Shown one piece after another: positions 8,738-15,709 of a stretch of 64,000 nucleotides of DNA. The translations under genes and the position numbers were made by a program. The notes under the pieces were generated by a model. That model made no database searches and was not told where the DNA came from. It was given only the letters and a program-made list of their open reading frames with translations. Numbering within the stretch: the first letter of the stretch is position 1; every line of letters starts with the position of its first letter. The stretch comes from an uncultured Bacteroidales bacterium (GTDB taxonomy: Bacteria > Bacteroidota > Bacteroidia > Bacteroidales > UBA932): the NCBI GenBank assembly GCA_900318955.1, contig ONMJ01000003.1, positions 1 through 64,000 on the forward strand. Direction: 5' to 3'.

Positions 8738-9081
8738 TGCACGAACTGGGTATCGTATTCTACATCATCCGCGACGTCAAGGAAGTAGCTGAGCAGCACG
8801 GCGTCGAACATGTTTCAGCCGTCGTTATGGATATCGGCGAAGTCACGACGATTGTTCCGCAGTACCTCCAGGATTGCTGGCGGTGGGCCGCTGACAAGGA
8901 AGAACTGCTGAAAGGATGCGAACTCAGGATAAACACCATTCCCGCCGTGACCTACTGTGACTGTTGCCACAGGGAGTTCGGTACCCTCGAGCACGGTAAA
9001 ATCTGCCCCCACTGCGGGAGCGACAAGACCTGGCTCCTTCGCGGGAATGAAGTGGAAATAAAAGAAATTGAAGCAAATTAA
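8737..9081 (+). CDS. hypA: Nickel metallochaperone HypA
   Basis: 114 residues, the normal HypA length. It begins MHE, the conserved nickel ligand end (H2), and carries the zinc loop C74-x2-C77 and C90-x2-C93 (CDCCHRE...CPHCG; C76 is an extra Cys). HypA delivers nickel with HypB. The start overlaps the stop of the flavoprotein gene by one base, which ties the three genes into one operon and suggests that the flavoprotein belongs to the same nickel-dependent process. Confidence 0.93.
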   Translation: MHELGIVFYIIRDVKEVAEQHGVEHVSAVVMDIGEVTTIVPQYLQDCWRWAADKEELLKGCELRINTIPAVTYCDCCHREFGTLEHGKICPHCGSDKTWLLRGNEVEIKEIEAN

Positions 9082-9088
9082 TGATATT

Positions 9089-9427
9089 ATGTCTTGTTTT
9101 ATAGTCCCTCTGGTACAGGCTATCGGTACCACTATTTACAGAAAAACAGCAGGCGAATCCCTGCATAGCAGAGGTGCACTCAGCCGCAATATCCCCGCTC
9201 TGGAGAAGATGCTTTGGGGAGGAACCGTGATGCTGATTGTGGACCACATTATAAACGGAGAGCTTACATGGGCCTTCCCCTTCCTGACCGCCCTGGGACA
9301 GGAAGACGGCGGCTGGAGCGTTGTGCTCCGTGAGATGCTGACTGTCGGAGTTCCCATGTCCATAACCCTTACTGCAGTTTGGGCGGTATGGGCTCTGATC
9401 CGTGAAAAGAAGAAAGTTTTAGCATAA
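9089..9427 (+). CDS. Small membrane protein of the hyp/DUF5692 cluster
   Basis: 112 residues from the ATG at 9089, 7 nt after the hypA stop; a TTG 21 nt earlier would overlap hypA and is less likely. Three hydrophobic segments are visible, at about 3-14, 42-62 (TVMLIVDHII...) and 85-105 (VGVPMSITLTAVWAVWAL), the last followed by a basic KKK tail. No family is recognised. It lies between hypA and the DUF5692 gene with short gaps, so it is probably a membrane partner of the DUF5692 protein. Confidence 0.7.
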   Translation: MSCFIVPLVQAIGTTIYRKTAGESLHSRGALSRNIPALEKMLWGGTVMLIVDHIINGELTWAFPFLTALGQEDGGWSVVLREMLTVGVPMSITLTAVWAVWALIREKKKVLA

Positions 9428-9456
9428 CACTATTAATAACTTAAATCAAACGAATT

Positions 9457-10554
9457 ATGTTTTTCCAGGTTTATGGGGCTAATGCCCTTGCTCAATGGGG
9501 AATGCTGATTGTGGTCCTTCTTGGACTGATTCTTCTCAATGAGTTCGCCCGCAGGACCAAGGCCGGCGGTATCATCACCTTCTTGGTAGTCCCTGTAGCG
9601 CTTACTATTTACTTCCTTGCAATTGCCATCGGCGTCCGTACCGGTGCGGATTGGGCCCTGAACAACCAGACCCATATCTACATGCAGGGATGGTTCCACT
9701 ACGCTAAGCTGTACGCGGCTACTGCCGGGTGTATCGGCTTCATGATGATCAAGTATAAATGGGGCATCGGTGCCAAAGAATGGTTCAAGCCCTTCCCGTT
9801 TGTGATTGTCGCTATCAATATCCTCATCGCCTGCGTCTCCGACTTCGAGTCCGCTGTTATGGGCTGGAACAAGTGGTGGCTCACCTCTGAGGGTGTATGG
9901 CAGTACGGCGGCTGGCACAATGTCATGAACGGCGTAGCCGGTCTCCTCAACATCTTCTGTATGACCGCATGGTGGAAGGTCTATCCTTCAAAGGACAAGA
10001 AAGATATGATCTGGGCTGACATGACCTGGGTCTACATTCTCGTCTATGACATCTGGAACTTCGCCTACACATACAACTGCCTCCCTACCCACTCATGGTA
10101 CTGCGGTATCGCCCTTCTCCTCGCTCCGACAGTGGCTGCCCTCTGCTGGAACCGTGGCGGATGGATCCAGAACCGCGCCAACACCCTTGCCATCTGGTGC
10201 ATGTTCGCCCAGGTATTCCCGCTCTTCCAGGAAACCTTCAAGAACGGCCAGCAGTGGTTCTCTTGGGCTACCCTTCCCGTCCTTTATCCTGAAGGCGCAA
10301 CTACCATCAGCAAGCTTTATGAGGTTGCCGGTGCCGAGGCCGCTACCGTAGGAACAACAGTTGACCCGTCAGTCGTGGCCGCCAATCCTTCGATGATGAT
10401 ATTCATCAGCGCACTCGCTCTCATCACCAACGCTGTCGCTCTTACCTACATCATCGTCCAGGCCAAGAAGCGTCACATCAACCCTTACAGAGAAGACGTA
10501 TTCATCAATCAGAAGTACTACAAGGATGCAATGGCTCGTGCCGACCTCTCCTAG
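9457..10554 (+). CDS. DUF5692 family polytopic membrane protein
   Basis: 365 residues, about nine to ten hydrophobic segments. The sequence is rich in conserved-looking Trp, Tyr, His and Asp patches: NEFARRTKAGG, GWFHYAKLYAA, FMMIKYKWGIG, SDFESAV, GGWHNVMNG, YDIWNFAYTYN and PTHSWYCG. This pattern matches DUF5692, whose function is unknown. The buried polar residues (H, D, E, W) suggest a channel, transporter or catalytic membrane protein rather than a simple anchor (inference). It is the last gene of the hypB cluster and is followed by a strong terminator, so the cluster runs from 5210 to 10554. Confidence 0.85.
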   Translation: MFFQVYGANALAQWGMLIVVLLGLILLNEFARRTKAGGIITFLVVPVALTIYFLAIAIGVRTGADWALNNQTHIYMQGWFHYAKLYAATAGCIGFMMIKYKWGIGAKEWFKPFPFVIVAINILIACVSDFESAVMGWNKWWLTSEGVWQYGGWHNVMNGVAGLLNIFCMTAWWKVYPSKDKKDMIWADMTWVYILVYDIWNFAYTYNCLPTHSWYCGIALLLAPTVAALCWNRGGWIQNRANTLAIWCMFAQVFPLFQETFKNGQQWFSWATLPVLYPEGATTISKLYEVAGAEAATVGTTVDPSVVAANPSMMIFISALALITNAVALTYIIVQAKKRHINPYREDVFINQKYYKDAMARADLS

Positions 10555-10576
10555 TATTCTTCTTTGATTAGTTCAT

Positions 10577-10618
10577 GCGGATGGAAGGCTCCCCTGCCTT
10601 TCATCCGCTTTCTTTTTG
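10577..10618 (+). terminator. Terminator of the hyp/DUF5692 cluster, overlapping the tRNA promoter
   Basis: Arms 10577-10589 and 10596-10608 pair over 13 bp (one G-U) with a 6-nt loop, followed by TTTCTTTTTG. The final TTTG is also the -33 box of the tRNA-Ser promoter. Confidence 0.85.
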
Positions 10619-10645
10619 CAATATCCCATGAAATTTCTATCTTTG
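10615..10645 (+). promoter_or_regulatory. Promoter of tRNA-Ser(CGA)
   Basis: TTTG at 10615-10618, spacer of 19 nt, TATCTTTG at 10638-10645. The tRNA begins 17 nt downstream of the -7 box. Confidence 0.8.
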
Positions 10646-10662
10646 TAGTCCCAAAACGTACT

Positions 10663-10747
10663 GGTGAGTTGTCCGAGTGGTTGAAGGAGCCTGCCTCGAA
10701 AACAGGTGTACGGCAACGTACCGGGGGTTCGAATCCCTCACTCACCG
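10663..10747 (+). tRNA. tRNA-Ser(CGA)
   Basis: 85 nt including the discriminator G. Acceptor GGTGAGT pairs with ACTCACC, the D-arm has the class-II Ser pattern, the anticodon loop CTCGAAA gives CGA (with a C-A mismatch at the base of the loop), a long variable arm GTACGGCAACGTACC follows, and the T-arm loop is TTCGAAT. CCA is not encoded: the genome reads GCAATAA. It lies directly behind the terminator of the DUF5692 gene and in front of the structured element described next. Confidence 0.93.
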
Positions 10748-10840
10748 CAATAAGGTAGCAATTATTGCAAAGCCCGCCGCAGGCGGGCAGGGATGTGGAC
10801 GGCCGAAGGCCGGACAAATCCCGCCGGTGAGTGAGGGATT
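10732..10840 (+). repeat. Post-tRNA element 1: three hairpins ending in an inverted copy of the tRNA 3' end
   Basis: The last 16 bases of tRNA-Ser(CGA) (10732-10747) are repeated as a perfect inverted copy at 10825-10840. Between them lie a hairpin 10747-10753/10762-10768 (GCAATAA/TTATTGC), a GC-rich hairpin 10772-10788 (GCCCGCC-GCA-GGCGGGC), and a third 10801-10811 (GGCC-GAA-GGCC) nested in GGGAT/ATCCC. The same order and closely related hairpins follow tRNA-Ser(UGA) at 54.6 kb. If transcribed with the tRNA, the 16-bp long-range stem would compete with the acceptor and T arms. The right end touches the stop codon of the minus-strand gene at 10839. Confidence 0.8.
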
Positions 10841-11348
10841 ACTTTTGGCTGGTAATGGTTTCGAAATTATTCTGAACCTCTTTTCTCAAGAGTTCGACCA
10901 ATGGCAGATGTCTGTCTCTGACAAGAAAATGGGCATACATTTCAAGCAACGGCTCTTGTGACCTCAATATAACTTCTATATCAGACCAATGTTCCGATGC
11001 TTTTTCGCGATACCGTTGAAACAGAAGTCTAAAAAGATAATTCCGATACTCATGAGAAGGAATATCTCTTCCCGTTCTTAAATGTGGTATACCCTCCACA
11101 ATATCACAAAAATAGAAAAGAATCGTGGTTGGATTATCTTCTGCAATAGAAACCAGAATATCGGCTATCCTTCCAAAGACCTCGACTTTTATAGGACCGT
11201 TTCCTTTCTCTCGGATAATACTGACTTCAACGAGCTCAAACTCTTGAGATTGAGCGGGGAATATGTCTTTAAGATAAGGATATGAAGAAGAGAGGGAGAC
11301 AATCACCTTGTCCCCCTCATGAGTATTGATGTCGAACGACAGATTCAT
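10839..11348 (-). CDS. Hypothetical protein, DUF6169-like
   Basis: 169 residues, no signal or membrane segment. The middle part (IADILVSIAEDNPTTILFYFCDIVEGIPHLRTGR followed by an aromatic R-N-Y-L-F-R-L-L-F-Q-R-Y stretch, about 76-125) resembles the DUF6169 pattern of an I-x(10)-N-P-x-x-x-L-x-Y-x-C-D motif; the assignment is tentative. It starts at an ATG that overlaps the stop of the 47-residue gene upstream (TAATG), so the two are translated together. A small basic first gene plus a larger second gene recalls a toxin-antitoxin pair, but nothing in the sequence proves this. AT-richer than the surrounding core genes. Confidence 0.65.
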   Translation of the reverse strand: MNLSFDINTHEGDKVIVSLSSSYPYLKDIFPAQSQEFELVEVSIIREKGNGPIKVEVFGRIADILVSIAEDNPTTILFYFCDIVEGIPHLRTGRDIPSHEYRNYLFRLLFQRYREKASEHWSDIEVILRSQEPLLEMYAHFLVRDRHLPLVELLRKEVQNNFETITSQK

Positions 11349-11491
11349 TACATTTGAATACTGAATGTGTGTTCTTTTTTCTCAAGAAGGTGCTTCCGAG
11401 TTTCTTCCTTTTCTTTCTGGACCTTCATAACAAAATCAAGGACCTTCTTCGGAGGGTTCTCGATAATAATCTTATTCTGGGTCTTTTCCAT
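11348..11491 (-). CDS. 47-aa charged protein, first gene of a two-gene module
   Basis: Reads MEKTQNKIIIENPPKK, then VLDFVMKVQKEKEE and further Lys/Glu-rich helix to SIQM. The layout is a short beta segment followed by an amphipathic helix, as in small DNA-binding or antitoxin-like proteins. Its stop overlaps the start of the 169-residue gene by one base. A full consensus promoter lies just upstream at 11510-11540. Family not recognised; that it is a real gene rests on the promoter, the overlap and the coding-like composition. Confidence 0.6.
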   Translation of the reverse strand: MEKTQNKIIIENPPKKVLDFVMKVQKEKEETRKHLLEKKEHTFSIQM

Positions 11492-11509
11492 AATCCTTGA
11501 CCTTTTCTG

Positions 11510-11540
11510 CAAAAATACAGAACAAATTGAATTTTACAAA
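11510..11540 (-). promoter_or_regulatory. Promoter of the two-gene module
   Basis: On the minus strand, TTTG at 11540-11537, spacer of 19 nt, TATTTTTG at 11517-11510. The ATG at 11491 gives a leader of about 15 nt. Confidence 0.75.
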
Positions 11541-11576
11541 ATTCGAGTGTGAATAAATAATAAAATCTTTACAGTA

Positions 11577-11768
11577 TCATGCCAAAGCCCCTCCATCGTT
11601 CCTGCAATAAAGCGCGTCATAGACTGTGAAGAAATCCTCATTGCGAAAAATCTCTCGCACTGTGGTTAGAAACTCGGTGTATTGCTCGCGTAGGTCTGCA
11701 GGAACGGAGTCCTCATCGGACTGGGAGAATGCCGTTGTCAGAAAACGGCAAGTTAGAAACTCTTTCAT
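11577..11768 (-). CDS. Small hypothetical protein (63 aa)
   Basis: 63 residues (MKEFLTCRFLTTAFSQSDED... ending NDGGALA), acidic, with a predicted helical middle (LREQYTEFLTTVREIF). No family recognised. A minus-strand TATCTTTG -7 box is at 11824-11817, about 50 nt before the start, and its expected -33 position is occupied by a 25-bp palindrome. Support is the promoter-like context and steady codon use only. Confidence 0.45.
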   Translation of the reverse strand: MKEFLTCRFLTTAFSQSDEDSVPADLREQYTEFLTTVREIFRNEDFFTVYDALYCRNDGGALA

Positions 11769-11830
11769 AACGGTTATGATTAGAAGTTAAAACGTTGCCT
11801 TATTTCTTTCTGATAGCAAAGATAGTTTGC

Positions 11831-11855
11831 GCTTGAGCCATAGTATGGCTCAAGC
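11831..11855. promoter_or_regulatory. 25-bp palindrome, candidate operator
   Basis: GCTTGAGCCAT-AGT-ATGGCTCAAGC, 11-bp perfect arms. It lies between the divergent 63-aa gene and the restriction-modification-like operon. It covers the place where the -33 box of the minus-strand -7 box (11824-11817) should be, and sits just before a plus-strand TATTTTTG at 11862-11869. No U-tract follows on either side, so a protein-binding site is more likely than a terminator. Confidence 0.6.
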
Positions 11856-11979
11856 AAGATTTATTTTTGTAAATTGTACAGACTGATAATGGTTTAGGTA
11901 TTTACTTCTTATTTAAGGTTAATTGGCAAATGCAATGTAAAATTCCTATATTTGTAGATCATAATCAACTATTATCAAC

Positions 11980-13968
11980 ATGGCACAAACTACTTGGGAT
12001 AAGTTTATTTCCGGGGAGGACCTCATCGCAGAGGCGAAAGAGAGGAAAGAGGCATATGAGTTCAAGCGTGTAACTAAGGCAGAAAAGTCGACATTCCTTG
12101 CTGCTAAATGGGAGGTCCACAAAGAGTATAAAAGTGGATCTGCCATGTTGAGAAAGCCAAAGAAGACAGGCGATGCCTTTGAGGACGAAATATGGACTTT
12201 ATTCTATAAAATGGGATTCACCACCATGAATAAAGGGCGTAAATTCGTGATTCAATATGGCGATAGCGACTCCGAATCCAAGCAAATAGATGTCATGGCG
12301 ATGGATGATGAAACGTGCATTCTTGTAGAATGTAAGAGTACCGCTTCTGAGGTCGCAACTAACACGTGGAAAACGGATCTTGAGGCCATCAATGGCTATA
12401 AAAACAAGCTTTTCAATGAGATAAAAAAACAATACCGTAATCGGAAGTTTAGATATGTTTTTGCGACAAAAAACTTTGTCTTAAGCAAAGATGACGAAAA
12501 TAGGCTCAAGGGGTTCCAGATCTATAATTTTGACGAGGATGCTTACAAGTACTATAGTGGATTAGTAGATAGACTTGGAAGTTCGGCAAAATACCAGCTT
12601 CTTGGTGATTTTTTCAGGAAACAGATCGTTAAAGGAATAGATTCACTTGTTCCTGCTATAAAATCAAAAATGGGAAAAGAAACTTATTATTCTTTTACCA
12701 TCGAGCCATCAAAATTACTTAAAATGGGGTATATCCTCCATCGTATCAATGCAAACAATGATATGATGCCTACCTATCAGCGACTTATTAATCCTCAAAG
12801 ACTTACCGCGATACGCAAATTCGTCAATGATGGTAATTACTTCCCGAATTCGCTTATCGTTAGCATTGATACAGATGGAAAGGATCTTCAATTTGACAAG
12901 GCCCAAGACTCGTGTCAGGTAAAGGATTCGGTTGCTACCGTTGGCATCCTACATCTTCCACAAAAATACCAATCGATATATGTTATCGATGGCCAACACA
13001 GACTATATGGGTATTCCGAAAGCGATCATGCAAATAAGGATTGCATACCTGTGGTTGCCTTTGTAAACCTTGACAAGGACAAACAGGTAAAAATGTTCAT
13101 GGATATCAATGAAAACCAGAAAAAGGTATCCAAAGATCTCCGCAATACTCTAAACATTGACCTACTATGGGAGTCTGACATCCCGGCCCAAAGGAACACA
13201 TCCCTTATCCTATATATCGCAGAAGAGTTCGGAACAGACAAGAATAGCCCACTTTATAAGCGTATTGTAACCGGCGAGAATCCTAAAACTACAAAGACTT
13301 GTATCACAACAGAAACAATACGTCTTGCACTTACCCAATCACATTTTCTTAACACATATAAGGGTGGCAGCAAATTGGTAAGAAGCGGTCCCTTCGATAG
13401 GGGAAATAATAAAGATAGCCATGATGCTCTCTACCCATTCTTGGTAAAGAGTCTCAAAACGATATATGGATATGACGAATCCATAAAAAAGGATTGGGAT
13501 AGAGGAAGCGATGGTTTTATAGCCACTAATAATGGAATTTTCGGTATTCTCAAAGTGCTAAGTGATATCGTTGACCTGACAAGTGACCCAGAGAAAGATA
13601 TCAATAAGCAGTTGGAAAGAAGAGAAGAGTTGGTATACGAATTGGCCGATACAATTAAAACGCTTGATGCAGAATCGATTAATGAGATCAGAACTCATTT
13701 AGGCGCTGGAGGAACGAGTATCTCTTGGAGGTTATTACAGTATCACCTCAATCAGAAAGATAATGACTTTATCAATGATGATCTGAAGCAATATATTGAA
13801 GATCATTTCACTGACTACAACCCGATTGCTCAGGAGCAGGTCAACAGAATTGAAGAGACTCTTCTCAAAAAGATAAAAGATAGTTTTAGCCAGAACCAGA
13901 ATTGGTTTAAAGAGTATTTGCCCGAAGAATTAGCCATAGACATCACTAAACGTCAGGCGGCTGATTAA
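11980..13968 (+). CDS. DGQHR-domain protein with N-terminal PD-(D/E)XK nuclease, cut short by an in-frame stop
   Basis: 662 residues to a TAA at 13966-13968. Residues about 60-180 look like a PD-(D/E)XK nuclease: GDAFEDEIW, then D104, then E117-C-K119 (ILVECKS). Residues about 255-480 contain the DGQHR motif at 337-341, the mark of the DndB-like/DGQHR family found in DNA-modification defence loci. The reading frame continues without a break for 91 more codons after the TAA and ends 3 nt before the ATG of the methylase gene, so the ancestral protein was probably about 754 residues. Restriction of unmodified DNA, paired with the downstream Dam-type methylase, is the likely role (inference). A TATATTTG -7 box is at 11947-11954. 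AT-richer than the core genes, consistent with transfer. Confidence 0.75.
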   Translation: MAQTTWDKFISGEDLIAEAKERKEAYEFKRVTKAEKSTFLAAKWEVHKEYKSGSAMLRKPKKTGDAFEDEIWTLFYKMGFTTMNKGRKFVIQYGDSDSESKQIDVMAMDDETCILVECKSTASEVATNTWKTDLEAINGYKNKLFNEIKKQYRNRKFRYVFATKNFVLSKDDENRLKGFQIYNFDEDAYKYYSGLVDRLGSSAKYQLLGDFFRKQIVKGIDSLVPAIKSKMGKETYYSFTIEPSKLLKMGYILHRINANNDMMPTYQRLINPQRLTAIRKFVNDGNYFPNSLIVSIDTDGKDLQFDKAQDSCQVKDSVATVGILHLPQKYQSIYVIDGQHRLYGYSESDHANKDCIPVVAFVNLDKDKQVKMFMDINENQKKVSKDLRNTLNIDLLWESDIPAQRNTSLILYIAEEFGTDKNSPLYKRIVTGENPKTTKTCITTETIRLALTQSHFLNTYKGGSKLVRSGPFDRGNNKDSHDALYPFLVKSLKTIYGYDESIKKDWDRGSDGFIATNNGIFGILKVLSDIVDLTSDPEKDINKQLERREELVYELADTIKTLDAESINEIRTHLGAGGTSISWRLLQYHLNQKDNDFINDDLKQYIEDHFTDYNPIAQEQVNRIEETLLKKIKDSFSQNQNWFKEYLPEELAIDITKRQAAD

Positions 13969-14244
13969 TTCAAAGGGAATGATTTTGATTATTGGCAGTA
14001 TATCCATATCCCTGAGGTAATTAAAATAGCCAAGGCAGGTAATAATTGGTCTGAGCGTTTACAACCAATCCTTTGTTATCGAGATCCGGAAACAAAGAAA
14101 GAAGTGAACAAATTGAATACTCTGCTACTATTAAAGAATCTGAACGACATTAAGGCGAAGCTTCAGAAAGGGGATCATAACACAATTACTAAGCAAGATT
14201 CCGAAATTGTTAAGAATGCTTTTGCTAATTACGTGGGAGAATAA
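13969..14244 (+). pseudogene. Separated C-terminal part of the DGQHR protein
   Basis: The 276 bases after the TAA are in the same frame as the gene before it, contain no further stop until 14242-14244, and have no early in-frame ATG. The translation starts FKGNDFDYWQYIHIPEV and ends AFANYVGE, with ordinary amino-acid composition. In an operon with otherwise 3-nt gaps and overlaps, this stretch is best read as the coding tail of the upstream gene, disconnected by one nonsense codon. Stop-codon readthrough or a sequencing error are the alternatives. Confidence 0.75.
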
Positions 14245-14247
14245 TTG

Positions 14248-15084
14248 ATGGAGCCAATAATGAAGTGGGCAGGAGGAAAAAGACAGCTAATTCCTGCTTT
14301 AGAAAGATACTTTGACCGCGAGGCTCTCTTTGAGGGTAGGAATCGTTACTTCGAGCCTTTTATAGGAGGAGGTGCTCTCTTTTTTTATATAGAACCTCAT
14401 AATGCGGTAATCAATGATTTCAATCCTGAATTGATAAATGTATATGAAGTCATTCGGGATTCTCCTCGAGACCTTATTGAGATCTTGCGCCTGCACCAAG
14501 CCAATTATACCCACGATTATTATATCCATATTCGTTCAATGGATCGTAGAGCAGGCTTTAATGACCTGCCACAAGTCGAACGCGCAGCAAGAATAATCTT
14601 CCTCAATAAAACCTGCTATAATGGGCTTTACCGCGTTAATAACAATGGTTATTTTAACGTACCAATAGGGCAGCAAGACAACCCCGACATCGTTATGGCG
14701 GATAAGATTTATGCTATGAGTAACTATTTTAATAATAACGATATAGTATTGAGGCGCGGGGATTTTGAGGCTGCTGTGTTTGACGCACAACCAGGAGATG
14801 TTATCTATTTTGATCCACCTTATGATTATGAAAAGACGGGGTTTACTTCATATAATCAGAACACTTTTGGAAGAAACGATCTTGAAAGATTAAAACAGCT
14901 TTCGGATAATCTTGTGGATATAGGTTGTACCGTTATTTTGAGTAATAACGACACCCCCTTTGTTAATGAACTTTTCAGGGAATACGCAATTGAGCATATC
15001 GATGCCAAAAGATTCATTAACTGCGATGGAACCAAGCGTAGAAACGGAAAAGAAGTCATAATATATGGAAACCGTCAACTATAA
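14248..15084 (+). CDS. Dam-type DNA adenine-N6 methyltransferase
   Basis: 278 residues from the ATG at 14248; the TTG just before it abuts the preceding stop and is not preferred. Motif X/I region MKWAGGKRQLIP at the N-terminus and FEPFIGGG at 35-42 bind AdoMet; DPPY at 189-192 is the catalytic motif of the alpha-class (D12) adenine methylases. Both are intact. The family methylates adenine, often in GATC; the target here cannot be read from the sequence. It sits between the interrupted nuclease gene and a winged-helix-like gene that overlaps its 3' end by 20 nt, so it is the modification part of a restriction-modification-like operon. Confidence 0.9.
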   Translation: MEPIMKWAGGKRQLIPALERYFDREALFEGRNRYFEPFIGGGALFFYIEPHNAVINDFNPELINVYEVIRDSPRDLIEILRLHQANYTHDYYIHIRSMDRRAGFNDLPQVERAARIIFLNKTCYNGLYRVNNNGYFNVPIGQQDNPDIVMADKIYAMSNYFNNNDIVLRRGDFEAAVFDAQPGDVIYFDPPYDYEKTGFTSYNQNTFGRNDLERLKQLSDNLVDIGCTVILSNNDTPFVNELFREYAIEHIDAKRFINCDGTKRRNGKEVIIYGNRQL

Positions 15085-15529
15085 TTTCCCGTTTCCGCAG
15101 GCGGATGATATCAACAAGATCGTTATCCTCCTGAATTTGGATGATGAGAATCTTTTATCAGATAGTGCTTTTCTTGGTAGATTCTTAGGAGACATAAGCG
15201 AAAGGCAGGTGTCGTATTATACATCAGCCATGAAGTACCTTGGTCTCATTACAGCCGATCGTAAATACACTCCTCATGCGATATATATGAGGGAGCTCAG
15301 CACGTTTAATCAAAACATTGAGTTAGCAAAATTATTACTAACAGATCCCGTTCTGGCTAAGGTGTATTTAATGGAAAAGGCTATAGAGACAAAGCTCGAT
15401 AGAGATGACGTGGTGGAGGTCATGCGAGAATACGTGGAATTGGGAAGTGAGAACATGTACCAACGCCGTTCTCAAACTGTTATGAGCTGGATTTCGTGGC
15501 TCAACACAAATTTTAACGACAAATTCTAA
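15065..15529 (+). CDS. Winged-helix-like accessory protein of the methylase operon (DUF7226-like)
   Basis: 154 residues, starting inside the last codons of the methylase gene (20-nt overlap). The N-terminal 75 residues (FPFPQADDINKIVILLNL... ISERQVSYYTSAMKYLGLI...YTPHA) have the pattern of a winged helix in which S-E-R-Q-V-x-Y-Y would be the recognition helix. Similar domains accompany type II restriction-modification genes. The C-terminal half is helical with no known motif. It could be a specificity or regulatory subunit that acts with the methylase or nuclease; the name is tentative. Confidence 0.65.
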   Translation: METVNYNFPFPQADDINKIVILLNLDDENLLSDSAFLGRFLGDISERQVSYYTSAMKYLGLITADRKYTPHAIYMRELSTFNQNIELAKLLLTDPVLAKVYLMEKAIETKLDRDDVVEVMREYVELGSENMYQRRSQTVMSWISWLNTNFNDKF

Positions 15530-15612
15530 GCATAACTTTTACCTTATACCACCAACGGGATCGCATACCCGTGGACATGTAGTGGTCGCGTGGTTGCAAC
15601 GAAAATTGACTA

Positions 15613-15660
15613 ATGAAAATCGAAGAAGCCATCGTCTACGTCCTCGCCAGCTCCGGGTAA
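15613..15660 (+). pseudogene. Possible remnant of an HTH-type gene start
   Basis: An ATG opens MKIEEAIVYVLASSG and stops after 15 residues. This resembles the first helix of HTH proteins that begin MKIEEAI-x-x-x-L. The region between the island and the metallophosphoesterase gene (15530-15709) holds nothing else recognisable. Low confidence: a chance open stretch is possible. Confidence 0.25.
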
Positions 15661-15709
15661 GGTATGGACATTCCTTGCTCCCTACTCATACAAACTAATA
15701 AACCGCCTT

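Noticed and set aside
10732..10840. Integration (att) site at tRNA-Ser(CGA)
   Set aside because: Island integration leaves a direct repeat of the tRNA 3' end; here the copy is inverted, there is no integrase, and the same structure is found at a second tRNA-Ser without an island.
11980..13968. DNA phosphorothioation (Dnd) system
   Set aside because: Only the DGQHR motif recalls DndB; dndA, C, D and E are absent and an adenine methylase is the partner.
15530..15709. Possible RNA gene or second gene behind the island
   Set aside because: Only a 15-residue open stretch and no convincing stem structure or promoter; listed as a low-confidence remnant.
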